Notes: generated by a model from the letters alone, not told the origin. Shown: positions 27,009-35,627, numbered from the stretch's first letter. The stretch: DNA of 64,000 nt from Pelagimonas sp. (GCA_025210345.1 JAOARX010000016.1:1-64000); one strand, 5' to 3'. Translations and numbers: made by a program.

Positions 27009-27718
27009 GTGTGGCTCTCTTTGTTCTGGCGGCGTTCCATTTCGGCCCCGGCCATCATTCCCGTCACGGCGGCCACCATCAAACCCAGATTATAGGGCAG
27101 CCAGGCAAAGCACAGCGCCATGGCAGTCGCGACAATCGCCGCTACCCGATGGGGCCAGGTGCGCAAAGCCGGGCCGATCATTGCGATAAATGTAATGGGC
27201 AGCGCAAAATCCAGCCCAAGCGAGGGGGGCACAGCTTCGCCCACGAGGGCACCCAGGATCGTGCAGGCATACCAAAAGGGGATGATCGGCGAGCAAACCC
27301 CCAGAAAATACCCCAATTTCTGCGCGGGTGTCTGATCCGGGTTCTTTTCATAGTCCAGCGCCGCCGAGGCATAGCTTTGATCAACGATCAGATAGGCCAC
27401 GATGCCGCGTTTCCAAAGCGGCAGGCTCCCCAAATGGGGGGTTAGGGCGGCGGAATACATTGCCATCCGCAGGTTCACCATCAGGGCCGATGCTAGCACG
27501 ATGAAAGTCGGGGTGTTTTCGCTCATCAGGTGCAGCGCGGTGAACTGCGCGGCCCCGGCGATCACAACCACGGAAAAGGCCAGCGCCTCATAGACGTTCA
27601 GGCCCGCTTCGACGGAAATCACGCCGAACAACATGGCAAAGGGGCATATGACAAAGATGAACGGCACCCCATCCCGGACCCCGCGCCAATAGCTTGTCTT
27701 TACGTCTTCCTGCGCCAT
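27005..27718 (-). CDS. AzlC family permease
   Basis: A 237-residue membrane protein of the AzlC/YgaZ family, the larger half of the branched-chain amino acid (or related) exporter. The family opening SYWRGVRDGVPFIFVICPFAMLFGV and the VVIAGAAQFTALHLM segment are present, with seven or so spans. The start MAQEDVKTS is chosen over the longer frame, which lacks similarity. It is divergent from fdhD with only about 50 bases between starts. Confidence 0.92.
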   Translation of the reverse strand: MAQEDVKTSYWRGVRDGVPFIFVICPFAMLFGVISVEAGLNVYEALAFSVVVIAGAAQFTALHLMSENTPTFIVLASALMVNLRMAMYSAALTPHLGSLPLWKRGIVAYLIVDQSYASAALDYEKNPDQTPAQKLGYFLGVCSPIIPFWYACTILGALVGEAVPPSLGLDFALPITFIAMIGPALRTWPHRVAAIVATAMALCFAWLPYNLGLMVAAVTGMMAGAEMERRQNKESHT

Positions 27719-27768
27719 CGCTAGACCTTTGTTAGAACGTGATAGCCCTAACGCAGGCGGTGCCCCGG

Positions 27769-28644
27769 ATGCAATTGCCCAGACCCAAATATCTGATCGG
27801 ACCGAACCCAAAGCGCCCGGGGCTAACCCGCGCGGTGCAGGGCGTTGATCATCGCGGCGAACCCGTGGATCTGAACGTGGTCGAAGAACGCCCGCTGACG
27901 ATCTATTTGAACCGACAAGAGATCGTCACCGCCATGACGATTGGGGATTATCCTGACTATCTGGCGGTGGGGTTTCTGCGAAATCAAGGCATGCTAAGCG
28001 ATGCCGAAGAGATCACCGCCATCGACTATGATGAAGAGCTAGAGGTGGTCGTCGTGCGCACCGCGTCGCAGACCACCTTTGAGGAAAAAACCCAAAAGAA
28101 AACCCGCACTTCGGGCTGTGCGGTGGGGACGGTGTTTGGCGATATGATGGAGGGGCTGGATCAGGTTGATCTGCCCGCAACGCGGGTCAGGACATCGTGG
28201 CTTTATGCACTGGCGCATCAGATCAACACCACCCCGTCGCTGTACCTTGAGGCGGGGGCGATTCACGGCACGGTGCTGTGCCAGGGGGATCAGCCGCTGG
28301 TCTATATGGAGGACGTCGGGCGGCACAATGCCGTGGATAAGATCGCCGGGTGGATGCGGATTAATGGGATAAAATCAGACGACAAAATTCTGTATACAAC
28401 GGGCCGTCTGACTTCTGAGATGGTGATCAAAACCGCGCTGATGGGTATCCCGGTGCTGGCGTCGCGATCCGGGTTCACAGCATGGGGTGTCGAAATCGCG
28501 CGGCAGGTTGGTCTGACCTGTATCGGGCGAATGAAGGGCAAGCGCTTTGTCTGCCTGTCTGGCGACGAGCGGCTAGAGCGCGACATCGACCCGGATCAGG
28601 TGCCGGACGAAGCACGCAAAACCGGACGCAAAGGGGCGATGTGA
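27769..28644 (+). CDS. fdhD: Formate dehydrogenase accessory sulfurtransferase FdhD, single-cysteine form
   Basis: FdhD moves sulfur from IscS to the molybdenum or tungsten cofactor of formate dehydrogenase. The 291-residue product carries VGFLRNQGML, GAIHGTVLC, EDVGRHNAVDKIAGW and LYTTGRLTSEMVIK, all family landmarks. The usual C-x-x-C site reads SGCAVGTVFG: C117 is kept but the second position is glycine 120. GTG at 27739 is a possible longer start; ATG 27769 is preferred. It heads a group with mobA, mobB and moeA, all molybdenum cofactor genes. Confidence 0.92.
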   Translation: MQLPRPKYLIGPNPKRPGLTRAVQGVDHRGEPVDLNVVEERPLTIYLNRQEIVTAMTIGDYPDYLAVGFLRNQGMLSDAEEITAIDYDEELEVVVVRTASQTTFEEKTQKKTRTSGCAVGTVFGDMMEGLDQVDLPATRVRTSWLYALAHQINTTPSLYLEAGAIHGTVLCQGDQPLVYMEDVGRHNAVDKIAGWMRINGIKSDDKILYTTGRLTSEMVIKTALMGIPVLASRSGFTAWGVEIARQVGLTCIGRMKGKRFVCLSGDERLERDIDPDQVPDEARKTGRKGAM

Positions 28645-29123
28645 TTGGAAGATACGGTCGGCCTGTGGATCGTCGGGATCTTTATGTACTTTGCGCTGGC
28701 GGGGATGGTTGCTCTTGCTGTGCTGTATTGGGGTTTGCGAGGCCTGAATCGTTTCTTTGAGCGCGTAAAAACGGAACCGTGGGATGTTTTGGAAGACCTC
28801 GGTTGGACAGAACCACACCCTACAATGGCAATACTGGGAGTAAAGCGAACCTATGCGCTTCGGCGCTTGCAATTTCGCTTTTTTCTATGGGGTGCCCGCC
28901 ACAGCTCTCCCACGTCACAGATGCAAAACAACAACTCTCGCGATTTCGATGGGCCGGTCTGGGTTCGATCTTGCCACCAGTCTCATTCTTGTTAGCCATG
29001 GCTATTTCTTTTGGTTTAGTCGTGGTGTTTCCTATCTTGCTCGTGATGACCATGGGTTTAATACTCAACGCATTGATCCTTCGCGCCCACCGATGGCCCG
29101 AACCAAAGGAAGACCGCGAATGA
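28645..29123 (+). pseudogene. Small membrane protein gene, probably frameshifted
   Basis: Two partial frames lie between fdhD and mobA. The first begins with TTG directly after the fdhD stop, encodes a membrane segment (LWIVGIFMYFALAGMVALAVLYWGL) and stops at 28995. The second, one frame back, ends in another membrane segment (FLLAMAISFGLVVVFPILLVMTMGLILNALIL) and its stop at 29123 overlaps the mobA ATG in the usual ATGA way. Joined, they would make a two-span protein of about 160 residues. A T-run near 28878-28884 is a possible slip site. The second half is visibly AT-richer than its neighbours. Sequencing error, decay, or two separate small genes are all possible. Confidence 0.45.
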
Positions 29124-29749
29124 AACAACCCGTTGCTGTCATTCTTGCCGGAGGGCAGGCCAGCCGCATGGGTGGTGGGGATAAGGCGCTGTTGCCCTTG
29201 GGGGGGCAAAGCCTTTTGTCCCGCGTGATTGAGCGGATCGAACCGCAGGTCGCGGACGTAGCCCTCAACGCCAATGGGGATCCAAATCGGTTTTCCGAAT
29301 ATGGTCTGCCTGTTCTCCCGGACAGCATCGCCGGGTATCCCGGCCCGCTCGCCGGGGTGCTTGCGGGTCTAGACTGGGCCGCGGAACAAGGCGCGGATGC
29401 GGTGGTTTCGGTCGCGGCGGATACGCCGTTTTTTCCCTGCGATCTGGTTCCGCGCCTGTTGATGCAGGCCGAGGGCCAGGATAACCCGCTGGTCCTGGCT
29501 GCGACCAAAGGTGATGCGCAGACCCGCAGCAAATCCAAATCCGGTCTGATCCGGCATCCGACCTTTGGCCTCTGGCCCGTTGCCCTGCGCGACGATCTGC
29601 GCGCCGCCTTGCAAGAGGGGCTGCGCAAAGTCGTTATGTGGACCGAGCCCCACGGCGGGCGCGAATGCCTGTTCCCCAGCGACGGGCTCGATCCGTTTTT
29701 CAACATCAACACGCCCGAAGACCTGGTCCGGGCCGAGGGCTTGCTATGA
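29120..29749 (+). CDS. mobA: Molybdenum cofactor guanylyltransferase
   Basis: Attaches GMP to molybdenum cofactor to give the guanine dinucleotide form used by DMSO reductase-type enzymes and formate dehydrogenases. The nucleotidyltransferase signature VAVILAGGQASRMGGGDKALLPLGG opens the 209-residue protein and the metal-binding aspartate is in SVAADTPFFP. Its start overlaps the stop of the preceding frame and its stop overlaps mobB by four bases. The longer in-frame extension upstream is not supported by the family. Confidence 0.96.
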   Translation: MKQPVAVILAGGQASRMGGGDKALLPLGGQSLLSRVIERIEPQVADVALNANGDPNRFSEYGLPVLPDSIAGYPGPLAGVLAGLDWAAEQGADAVVSVAADTPFFPCDLVPRLLMQAEGQDNPLVLAATKGDAQTRSKSKSGLIRHPTFGLWPVALRDDLRAALQEGLRKVVMWTEPHGGRECLFPSDGLDPFFNINTPEDLVRAEGLL

Positions 29750-30237
29750 AGATCTACGGTGTCACCGGGTGGAAAAACGCGGGCAAAACCGGGCTGATGG
29801 AGCGGCTGGTCGGTGAATTCACCGCGCGTGGATTGCGGGTCAGCACGGTCAAGCATGCCCACCACAGCTTTGACGTTGATCATCCCGGGCGGGACAGTTT
29901 TCGCCACCGCGCGGCCGGAGCGGGCGAAGTGATCCTGGCCTCGGGCACCCGTGTCGCCCAGATGACCGAATTGAATGGCACGCCCGAGCCCAGCCTGTCT
30001 GACCTGCTGGCCCGTTTGCGCCCCTGCGATCTGGTTTTGATCGAGGGATACAAACGCGAAACCCACCCCAAGATCGAAGCCTTTCGCCAAGAGGCCGGGC
30101 ATGATCTGATTGCGCCTAACGATGCCTCTGTTCGCGCGGTCGCCAGCGATGCCCCTCTTGTGCTGGATCGCCCTGTGTTCGATCTGAACGACACCAAAGC
30201 CATTGCCGATTTCATCGCGGGGGATCTGGCGCTGTGA
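29746..30237 (+). CDS. mobB: Molybdopterin-guanine dinucleotide biosynthesis protein B
   Basis: A P-loop GTPase-like protein of 163 residues that assists MobA. The Walker A GWKNAGKTGLMERL is at residues 6-19, followed by STVKHAHHSFDVDHPGRDSFRHRAAGA, the standard MobB block, and LVLIEGYKRETHPKIEAFR. It overlaps mobA at its start and moeA at its stop, each by four bases, so all three are translated as a unit. Confidence 0.96.
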   Translation: MKIYGVTGWKNAGKTGLMERLVGEFTARGLRVSTVKHAHHSFDVDHPGRDSFRHRAAGAGEVILASGTRVAQMTELNGTPEPSLSDLLARLRPCDLVLIEGYKRETHPKIEAFRQEAGHDLIAPNDASVRAVASDAPLVLDRPVFDLNDTKAIADFIAGDLAL

Positions 30238-31502
30238 CCCATTCATTGCTCTCTCCGCCCCCTCTCAAGGATGACTGCTTTTCCCTGCCGCCCGGTGTCA
30301 ACTGGACGCCGGTGGATCAGGCGCTTGATATGCTGCGCGCGCGCTTACATCCGGTTGTGGCGCAGACCACCCTGCCGCTGGATCAGGCCGTTGGCCGGGT
30401 CCTTGCGCAAGATCAGGCGGCAAAACGCGCCAATCCCCCCCTGCCGAACACGGCCGTAGACGGCTATGGGGTGGCGCTGGCGTCGGTCCAGGATGGGCCG
30501 ACGGTGCTTCCGCTACTGCCGGGCCGGGCCGCCGCTGGTGCCCCGTTCGAGGGGGAAGTCGGTCAGGGGCACGCCCTGCGTGTGCTGACCGGAGCCGCCC
30601 TGCCAAAAGGGGTCGAAGCGGTTGTTCTGGACGAAGATTGCCGCGTGGATGACACCCATGTGGCCTTTCGTGGGCCGCTTAGGTCAGGCGCGAACATGCG
30701 CAAGGCGGGTGAGGATGTCGATGCGGGGCAGATCATTTTGAACCGCGGGCGGGTTCTGACCCCGGCGGATCTGGCGTTGGCCTCGGCCACCGGCCTGTCG
30801 GACCTGCCCGTTTTTCAACCGTTGCGCGTTGGTGTGCTGTCCACCGGCGACGAAATTATCCCCCCCGGAGGACAGGCCGCGCCCCATCAGATCTATGACG
30901 CCAATCGGCCCATGTTGCTTAGCCTGCTGGCAAAGATGGGACATGCAGGCGTTGATCTGGGACATGTGGGTGATGACCGCGAAGCCCTGCGCAGCTGCCT
31001 TGATCAGGCGCGTGAGCGCGCGGATGTGGTTCTGACCTCTGGCGGCGCATCCGCCGGGGATGAAGATCATGTTTCGGCCCTCCTGCGCGACGCGGGGGCG
31101 CTGAACGAATGGCGCGTTGCGCTGAAACCCGGGCGGCCGCTGGCCTTGGGGCAGTGGCAGGGCATGCCGGTGTTTGGTCTGCCGGGCAATCCGGTTGCCG
31201 CCCTGGTCTGCACCCTGGTGTTTGCGCGCCCTGCGTTGGGCCTGATGGCAGGCGCAGGCTGGTCCGCGCCGCAATCGTTTCAGGCCCCCGCGACCTTTTC
31301 CAAGAAAAAGAAACCGGGCCGGCGTGAATATCTGCGCGCGCGTCTGCGCGATGGCTGTGCAGAGGTGTTCAAATCCGAAGGATCAGGCCGCATCTCTGGG
31401 CTGAGCTGGGCCGAGGGGTTGGTTGAGCTTCCCGATGGCGCTTGCGAAATCGCACCCGGAGACATGGTGAAATACACGCCCTTCAGCAGTTATTACGCGT
31501 GA
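30234..31502 (+). CDS. moeA: Molybdopterin molybdenumtransferase
   Basis: Inserts molybdate into adenylylated molybdopterin. The 422-residue product has VDQALDMLRARLHPV near the start, PNTAVDGYGVAL, LSTGDEIIPPG, DVVLTSGGASAGDEDHV and GLPGNPVAALV, the full MoeA pattern, with the C-terminal domain IV. The GTG start overlaps the mobB stop (GTGA). The N-terminus has about 20 extra residues. It works with MoaB encoded 18 kb earlier. Repeat copy 3 follows nine bases after the stop. Confidence 0.96.
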   Translation: MTHSLLSPPPLKDDCFSLPPGVNWTPVDQALDMLRARLHPVVAQTTLPLDQAVGRVLAQDQAAKRANPPLPNTAVDGYGVALASVQDGPTVLPLLPGRAAAGAPFEGEVGQGHALRVLTGAALPKGVEAVVLDEDCRVDDTHVAFRGPLRSGANMRKAGEDVDAGQIILNRGRVLTPADLALASATGLSDLPVFQPLRVGVLSTGDEIIPPGGQAAPHQIYDANRPMLLSLLAKMGHAGVDLGHVGDDREALRSCLDQARERADVVLTSGGASAGDEDHVSALLRDAGALNEWRVALKPGRPLALGQWQGMPVFGLPGNPVAALVCTLVFARPALGLMAGAGWSAPQSFQAPATFSKKKKPGRREYLRARLRDGCAEVFKSEGSGRISGLSWAEGLVELPDGACEIAPGDMVKYTPFSSYYA

Positions 31503-31510
31503 CCTGCCCT

Positions 31511-31562
31511 TCATCTCTTTGAAAATATCCCGGGGAACCCGCAGGGCGGGGCAGAGCCCCTT
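31511..31562 (+). repeat. Composite palindromic repeat, copy 3 (short)
   Basis: TCATCTCTTTGAAAATATCC-CGGGG is identical in its first 25 bases to copy 1, followed by AACCCGCAGGGCGGGGCAGAGCCCCTTC with a GGGGC-aga-GCCCC hairpin. The TTTT-gg-AAAA hairpin of copies 1 and 2 is missing. It lies between the moeA stop and a converging gene. Confidence 0.75.
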
Positions 31563-31580
31563 CACGCTTGCCAAATGTGA

Positions 31581-32579
31581 TCAGTCAAAGGTGCCCGCAA
31601 CCCGCCCCAGCAGCATAAAGGCGCGGGCGGTTCGGGTGCCGCCAAAAGCGTTGATCTCTTCGTCGCTCGCGGTATTGGCAAAATCCGCATAGCATTTGTC
31701 AAACCGCCGCAAAAAGTGGTGCGCCGCATCGCGAAATATCGGGTCTTGCTTCATCCGGCCCGCGGCCAGCGCCAAAGAAGACCGATCCCGCACGCCGCCC
31801 AAATCAGCAATCTCGCGCCCGCGTTCGCCAGTGGCAAAGGCCCGCCATGTTTCCGGGCGCGCCAAATCCGGGCGCAGGTCATCCATATAGATGCCGTCCT
31901 GCGACAACAGCGTCAGAATATCTTGCGCCGCCTGGACCAAATGCCCCACCGTCCGGCTTTTGAGCGCGCGACGCAGGGCCGCGAACCCCTCTTCGTCCTC
32001 AGCGGTTTCCGGGAAATGCAATGCGCGAATGAAATCCGCATTGGAAAGCGGGGGCAGCATGTCTTCGACCGTGGTGCCCAGCGACAGGCTGGGCTGGTCC
32101 TCTTCGGCTGCGGGATCGGGTCCCGTTTGGGTGGTGATCTGTGCTTCGGCCTGGCGCATCCCGCCCAACATGGCGATGGTGGTTTCCAGATTGCGGGTGG
32201 CCCCGGATAGATCATCCAGCCGTTTCATGATCGCCGGATGCGGGGCGTCGTTGCGACCATTCTCGGACAGGGTTTGCGATTGGGTCACATAGGCCTGTCG
32301 GATCGCGTCGATAGCGGTTTGCAAACGGGCGGTTTCCTCACGCAGGATGCGCGACGATCGCATGGTCAGCACCGCCAGCCAGATCAGCGCAATGGGCATC
32401 AAGATCACCAGAACCGCCAGCAAGAACCGCAGGTTCGCCAGATCCGGCCCCGGACTGGATATAATATACCAGCCGCTCAACCCCAGCCAGACGATGGTCA
32501 GCACAATCGCCACCCCTTCGGGCGCGGACAGGCCGCGAGGCTGGGCAGGAAGCCGATTCGAAGGGCGGGGCGATGCCAT
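31581..32579 (-). CDS. Uncharacterised membrane protein with coiled coil
   Basis: A 332-residue protein with two membrane segments (about residues 22-40 and 47-68) followed by a predicted helix/coiled coil (ILREETARLQTAIDAIRQAYVTQSQTL) and a mainly alpha-helical soluble domain to the end. The soluble part includes EGFAALRRALKSRTVGHLVQAAQDILTLLSQDGIYMDDLRPDLARPETWRAFA. It follows greA by 12 bases in the same direction and is likely cotranscribed. I recognise no catalytic motif; the function is unknown. Confidence 0.8.
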   Translation of the reverse strand: MASPRPSNRLPAQPRGLSAPEGVAIVLTIVWLGLSGWYIISSPGPDLANLRFLLAVLVILMPIALIWLAVLTMRSSRILREETARLQTAIDAIRQAYVTQSQTLSENGRNDAPHPAIMKRLDDLSGATRNLETTIAMLGGMRQAEAQITTQTGPDPAAEEDQPSLSLGTTVEDMLPPLSNADFIRALHFPETAEDEEGFAALRRALKSRTVGHLVQAAQDILTLLSQDGIYMDDLRPDLARPETWRAFATGERGREIADLGGVRDRSSLALAAGRMKQDPIFRDAAHHFLRRFDKCYADFANTASDEEINAFGGTRTARAFMLLGRVAGTFD

Positions 32580-32591
32580 GGCCAGGTCCGG

Positions 32592-33062
32592 TTACTTGTA
32601 GGTGATCGACAAGATTTCGTAGGATTTGACACCACCCGGGGTGCGCACCTCGACGCTGTCACCTTCGTCTTTGCCGATCAATCCGCGGGCGATGGGGGAT
32701 TTGATGTTCAAAAGACCCTTTTCCACATTGGCCTCATGTTCGCCCACAATCTGCCAGGTCTTTTCTTCGTCGGTGTCTTCATCGACCAGCTCAACCGTCG
32801 CGCCGAATTTGATCGCGCCGGACAGGGTGGTCGGGTCAATGACCTCGGCCAGGGAAATGATCCCTTCAAGCTCTTTGATGCGCCCCTCGATGAACCCCTG
32901 CTTTTCGCGGGCGGAATGATACTCGGCGTTTTCTTTCAGGTCGCCCAGTTCACGCGCTTCGGCGATGGCCTGAATGATGGCGGGGCGCTCTTCGGATTTG
33001 AGTGTTTTCAGTTCTGCTTCGAGCGCGACAAAGCCCGCGCGGGTCATCGGGATCTTTTCCAT
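32592..33062 (-). CDS. greA: Transcription elongation factor GreA
   Basis: Stimulates RNA polymerase to cleave backtracked transcripts. The 156-residue protein has the N-terminal coiled coil ([57 protein letters not shown] in parts) with the acidic DLKENAEYH tip, and the C-terminal FKBP-like domain ending in [23 protein letters not shown] sequence (here [21 protein letters not shown]). It is the family length and start. Confidence 0.97.
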   Translation of the reverse strand: MEKIPMTRAGFVALEAELKTLKSEERPAIIQAIAEARELGDLKENAEYHSAREKQGFIEGRIKELEGIISLAEVIDPTTLSGAIKFGATVELVDEDTDEEKTWQIVGEHEANVEKGLLNIKSPIARGLIGKDEGDSVEVRTPGGVKSYEILSITYK

Positions 33063-33164
33063 AATCTCTTATCCGTTTTGTTTAGGCTGTGTGTTTTACC
33101 ATGCCCGCTATCCTTGTGCTACAATGAGCGCAAGCATTTCCATATTGCAACAGGGCAATGACGT

Positions 33165-33479
33165 CTACGGACGCGGTTCAGCGTGATCCGGCTTTTGTGC
33201 GACGCGGTCCGGGCATCCGGTGCCGCCGATCCCGTCATCCTTGGGTGCGCAGGCCACCGGGTTGGCATTGCGTTTCAGGATTGAGGAGACCGATGTCCGC
33301 AATCCGTGTTCGACAGGCGTCGGGGCCTTTTCGGGGATTGCAACGGGTTCAGTTTCCGCTGGTTGCGTCTCAACGGATGTAGAGGCGGGGTGCGTCGGCG
33401 CGGACAGGTCGCTGATCGGGGGCGCCGCACAGGCCGCAAGGGATGAAATGGCCACCAAGGCCACCAGCGTTCGCATCAT
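33165..33479 (-). CDS. Small proline-rich lipoprotein downstream of the DUF6502-like gene
   Basis: A 104-residue protein with a lipoprotein signal (RTLVALVAISSLAAC, lipobox LAAC). The mature part is rich in proline, threonine and glutamate, with two later cysteines (VACAPKDDGIGGTGCPD). It overlaps the DUF6502-like regulator gene by four bases (ATGA), so it is translated with it. It may be part of the cell-envelope module controlled by that protein. No family is recognised. Confidence 0.7.
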   Translation of the reverse strand: MMRTLVALVAISSLAACAAPPISDLSAPTHPASTSVETQPAETEPVAIPEKAPTPVEHGLRTSVSSILKRNANPVACAPKDDGIGGTGCPDRVAQKPDHAEPRP

Positions 33480-34228
33480 GTCGTGTCACTCTTTTGAGTT
33501 TTATAGAAATACCCGCCCGCCCGAAACCGCGTCTGTCCTTTGGAAGAATTTGTTTGCTTCATCTGAGCCGCGTGTTTCTGAAGGTCGCTCAACAGCGCCA
33601 TTTGACCTTCTTCGAACAACTCCCGTAGCTGCGCGACCTGGGCGGGGCTTAACCCTGTCACGTGCAGCGCCCTTTCAAAATGCTCTGGTGGTTCTGAAAA
33701 GGTGTTTTCGTAGGCGGCGTTCAGGTGATCACCCGTATTTTCAGACAGATATGCAAGCTGTTCGGGGCTTCCTGCTGCGGGAATGTAGGCCTGTTGAGTT
33801 AGGGTCAGGTTGTCCTCTCCGGTCACGGTTCCCGCCCTTTTGAGCGAATCCAAAAGGGTTCTGGGATGGATGTCTTGCCGGATCTCGCGTGCGAGGCTTT
33901 CGAACGAGGGTTTTGGTCCAAGACGCCTAAGAACACGTGGGTTACCCGCCTGGCTATAGTCGGGACTGCTGCGCCAAACCGCCACGAGCCGCGTCAACGG
34001 GTGCGGCCGGGGCGGCTTTTCCTTGAATTCCTTCAGGCGGGCGATGTCACGACGCTGCAAACCGGTCATCAAAGACAGTTTGCTGTCGGTGACTTTCCCT
34101 TCGGCCTGTTCACGGGCCGCCCCCAGATAGTGCCCCTTCATCCGCTCGGCGAACTCCGGAAACGGGATTCCCCGACGGACCATGAGGCGCGCAATGGGGG
34201 CAAGGAGGGCGTCGAAGGTGTCGATCAT
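33476..34228 (-). CDS. DUF6502-like DNA-binding protein
   Basis: A 250-residue protein resembling the DUF6502 family. It starts MIDTFDALLAPIARLMVRRGIPFPEF, with a helix-turn-helix-like segment around residues 40-60 (DSKLSLMTGLQRRDIARLKEF), and later YIPAAGSPEQLAYLSENTGDHLNAAYENTF, a stretch common in that family. The C-terminus is basic and may help bind DNA. A palindrome (34229-34245) adjoins the start codon, leaving no Shine-Dalgarno, so autoregulation or leaderless translation is plausible. It is divergent from a VWA lipoprotein gene and coupled to a small lipoprotein gene. Confidence 0.75.
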   Translation of the reverse strand: MIDTFDALLAPIARLMVRRGIPFPEFAERMKGHYLGAAREQAEGKVTDSKLSLMTGLQRRDIARLKEFKEKPPRPHPLTRLVAVWRSSPDYSQAGNPRVLRRLGPKPSFESLAREIRQDIHPRTLLDSLKRAGTVTGEDNLTLTQQAYIPAAGSPEQLAYLSENTGDHLNAAYENTFSEPPEHFERALHVTGLSPAQVAQLRELFEEGQMALLSDLQKHAAQMKQTNSSKGQTRFRAGGYFYKTQKSDTT

Positions 34229-34245
34229 ATGTGCAAAAAGCACAT
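34229..34245. promoter_or_regulatory. Palindromic operator candidate 1
   Basis: ATGTGCAAAAAGCACAT: arms ATGTGC and GCACAT around AAAAA, directly before the start codon of the minus-strand DUF6502-like gene. It differs at one base from the second copy 47 bases away. Confidence 0.7.
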
Positions 34246-34275
34246 TTTCATTGACTGGCGCAATGATGTTTCTAT

Positions 34276-34296
34276 AAATGTGCAAAAAACACATTT
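34276..34296. promoter_or_regulatory. Palindromic operator candidate 2
   Basis: AAATGTG-caaaaaa-CACATTT: seven-base arms, core ATGTGCAAAAAACACAT. It ends 11 bases before the start codon of the VWA lipoprotein gene, where it would block the ribosome binding site or early transcription. Confidence 0.7.
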
Positions 34297-34307
34297 GCGG
34301 GGGCGCT

Positions 34308-35627
34308 ATGAGCGATTGTCGGTTTTCGAATTTGGCCACCACACTTCTGATGGGGGGCGCGCTATTGGGATTGGCGGCTTGTGACGTGCCAGGCCCGCCT
34401 GTTGCGGATGTTGTCGCATCTGCGGATGCAACTCATGCGCCGGGGGCGCGGGTATCACCCTCATCGGACGAGACATCGGTGTCGCCCGCGATTGTGGTGG
34501 AAGAAATCCCAATGCCCAGCTGGTCACAGGGACAGACCGCGCGTACCAATGTGATCACCGCAGGGGACATTGATGACCGGCTGAACTTTGCCGCGTTCAA
34601 ACGCTATCAGTCGCGGGCGTCGAAAAAGCTGGGTCTGCCGCGCGCCAATATGACGTCGGCGATCAGGGCACAGGTTCTTTCACCGACGGGCGAACCAGCG
34701 GAAGGGTTGTATTACACGCTGTCCAAACCCGGTGAGGCTGAGCCATTTTTCTCGGGCTATACGGGGGTCGAGGGGCGGATCAACGTTTTTCCCGCGGCGT
34801 TGGGCGTTGGTCGCAGCAAGACCTTCGACATCCGGGTGTTTGACGACGGTCAAGCGTTGCACCAGCAGTCGCTGCGAACGGGTGATCAGGTCAGCAAAGT
34901 CCCGGTCGCGTCCCAAGGCGGATGGTCGCCGGATTTTCTGGATCTGGTGTTCGTCTTTGACACCACCGGAAGCATGGGGGACGAAATCGCGTGGTTGACC
35001 AAGGAATTCAATAGCATCGTCAGCACGGCAAGGCGCGCAGCGCCGGGTTTGAACATACGATACGGGCTGGTGGCCTATCGCGACAAGGGGGATGACTATC
35101 TGGTCAAACCTTATGGGTTCACAGCGCAAAAGTCAGAGATGCAACGGTGGCTGCGCGGCTTGCGCGCGTCGGGTGGTGGCGACTATCCCGAAGCCGCGGA
35201 TCGTGGGCTTGAGGCGGCCGCGCAAATGCAATGGCGGCGTGGCAAGGGCGAGCGCATCGTGTTCCACATCGCCGATGCACCGGCGCATAAGTCTGATGCG
35301 CTGTCCTATTTGCGCGCCGCGCAAAACCTGGCGGCGCAAAATGTGCAGATCTTTGGTCTTGGGGCCTCGGGTGTTGGCGCGGAAAGCGAATTCCTGATGC
35401 GGCAGGCCGCGTTGCTAAGCGATGGCCGCTATCTCTTTTTGACGGATGATTCTGGTGTGGGCCATCATCACGCCGAACCGACCATCGCGTGTTATCAGGT
35501 GACAAAACTCAAGTCGCTTTTGATCAGGCTTTTGCGTTCCGAGCTTTCGGGGCAACGCGCAGAAGCCTCGAAAGGGGAAATCATCCGCCAGGTCGGCGCT
35601 TATTCTAAGGGATTTTGTCAGCAATAA
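34308..35627 (+). CDS. VWA-domain lipoprotein
   Basis: A 439-residue exported lipoprotein (signal with lipobox LAAC, cysteine 25). Residues about 210-400 form a von Willebrand factor A domain: the metal site DTTGSMGDE (D218 to about 226) has the D-x-T-G-S form, and FHIADAPAHKSDAL and IFGLGASGVGAESEFLMRQAALLSDGRYLFLTDDSG follow. The preceding region looks like a beta-rich carboxypeptidase-regulatory-like domain (YYTLSKPGEAEPFFSGYTGVEGRINVFPAAL). The start at 34308 follows GGGGGCGC; an earlier ATG at 34278 lies within the operator. Such proteins bind metals and protein partners; the role here is unknown. Confidence 0.85.
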   Translation: MSDCRFSNLATTLLMGGALLGLAACDVPGPPVADVVASADATHAPGARVSPSSDETSVSPAIVVEEIPMPSWSQGQTARTNVITAGDIDDRLNFAAFKRYQSRASKKLGLPRANMTSAIRAQVLSPTGEPAEGLYYTLSKPGEAEPFFSGYTGVEGRINVFPAALGVGRSKTFDIRVFDDGQALHQQSLRTGDQVSKVPVASQGGWSPDFLDLVFVFDTTGSMGDEIAWLTKEFNSIVSTARRAAPGLNIRYGLVAYRDKGDDYLVKPYGFTAQKSEMQRWLRGLRASGGGDYPEAADRGLEAAAQMQWRRGKGERIVFHIADAPAHKSDALSYLRAAQNLAAQNVQIFGLGASGVGAESEFLMRQAALLSDGRYLFLTDDSGVGHHHAEPTIACYQVTKLKSLLIRLLRSELSGQRAEASKGEIIRQVGAYSKGFCQQ

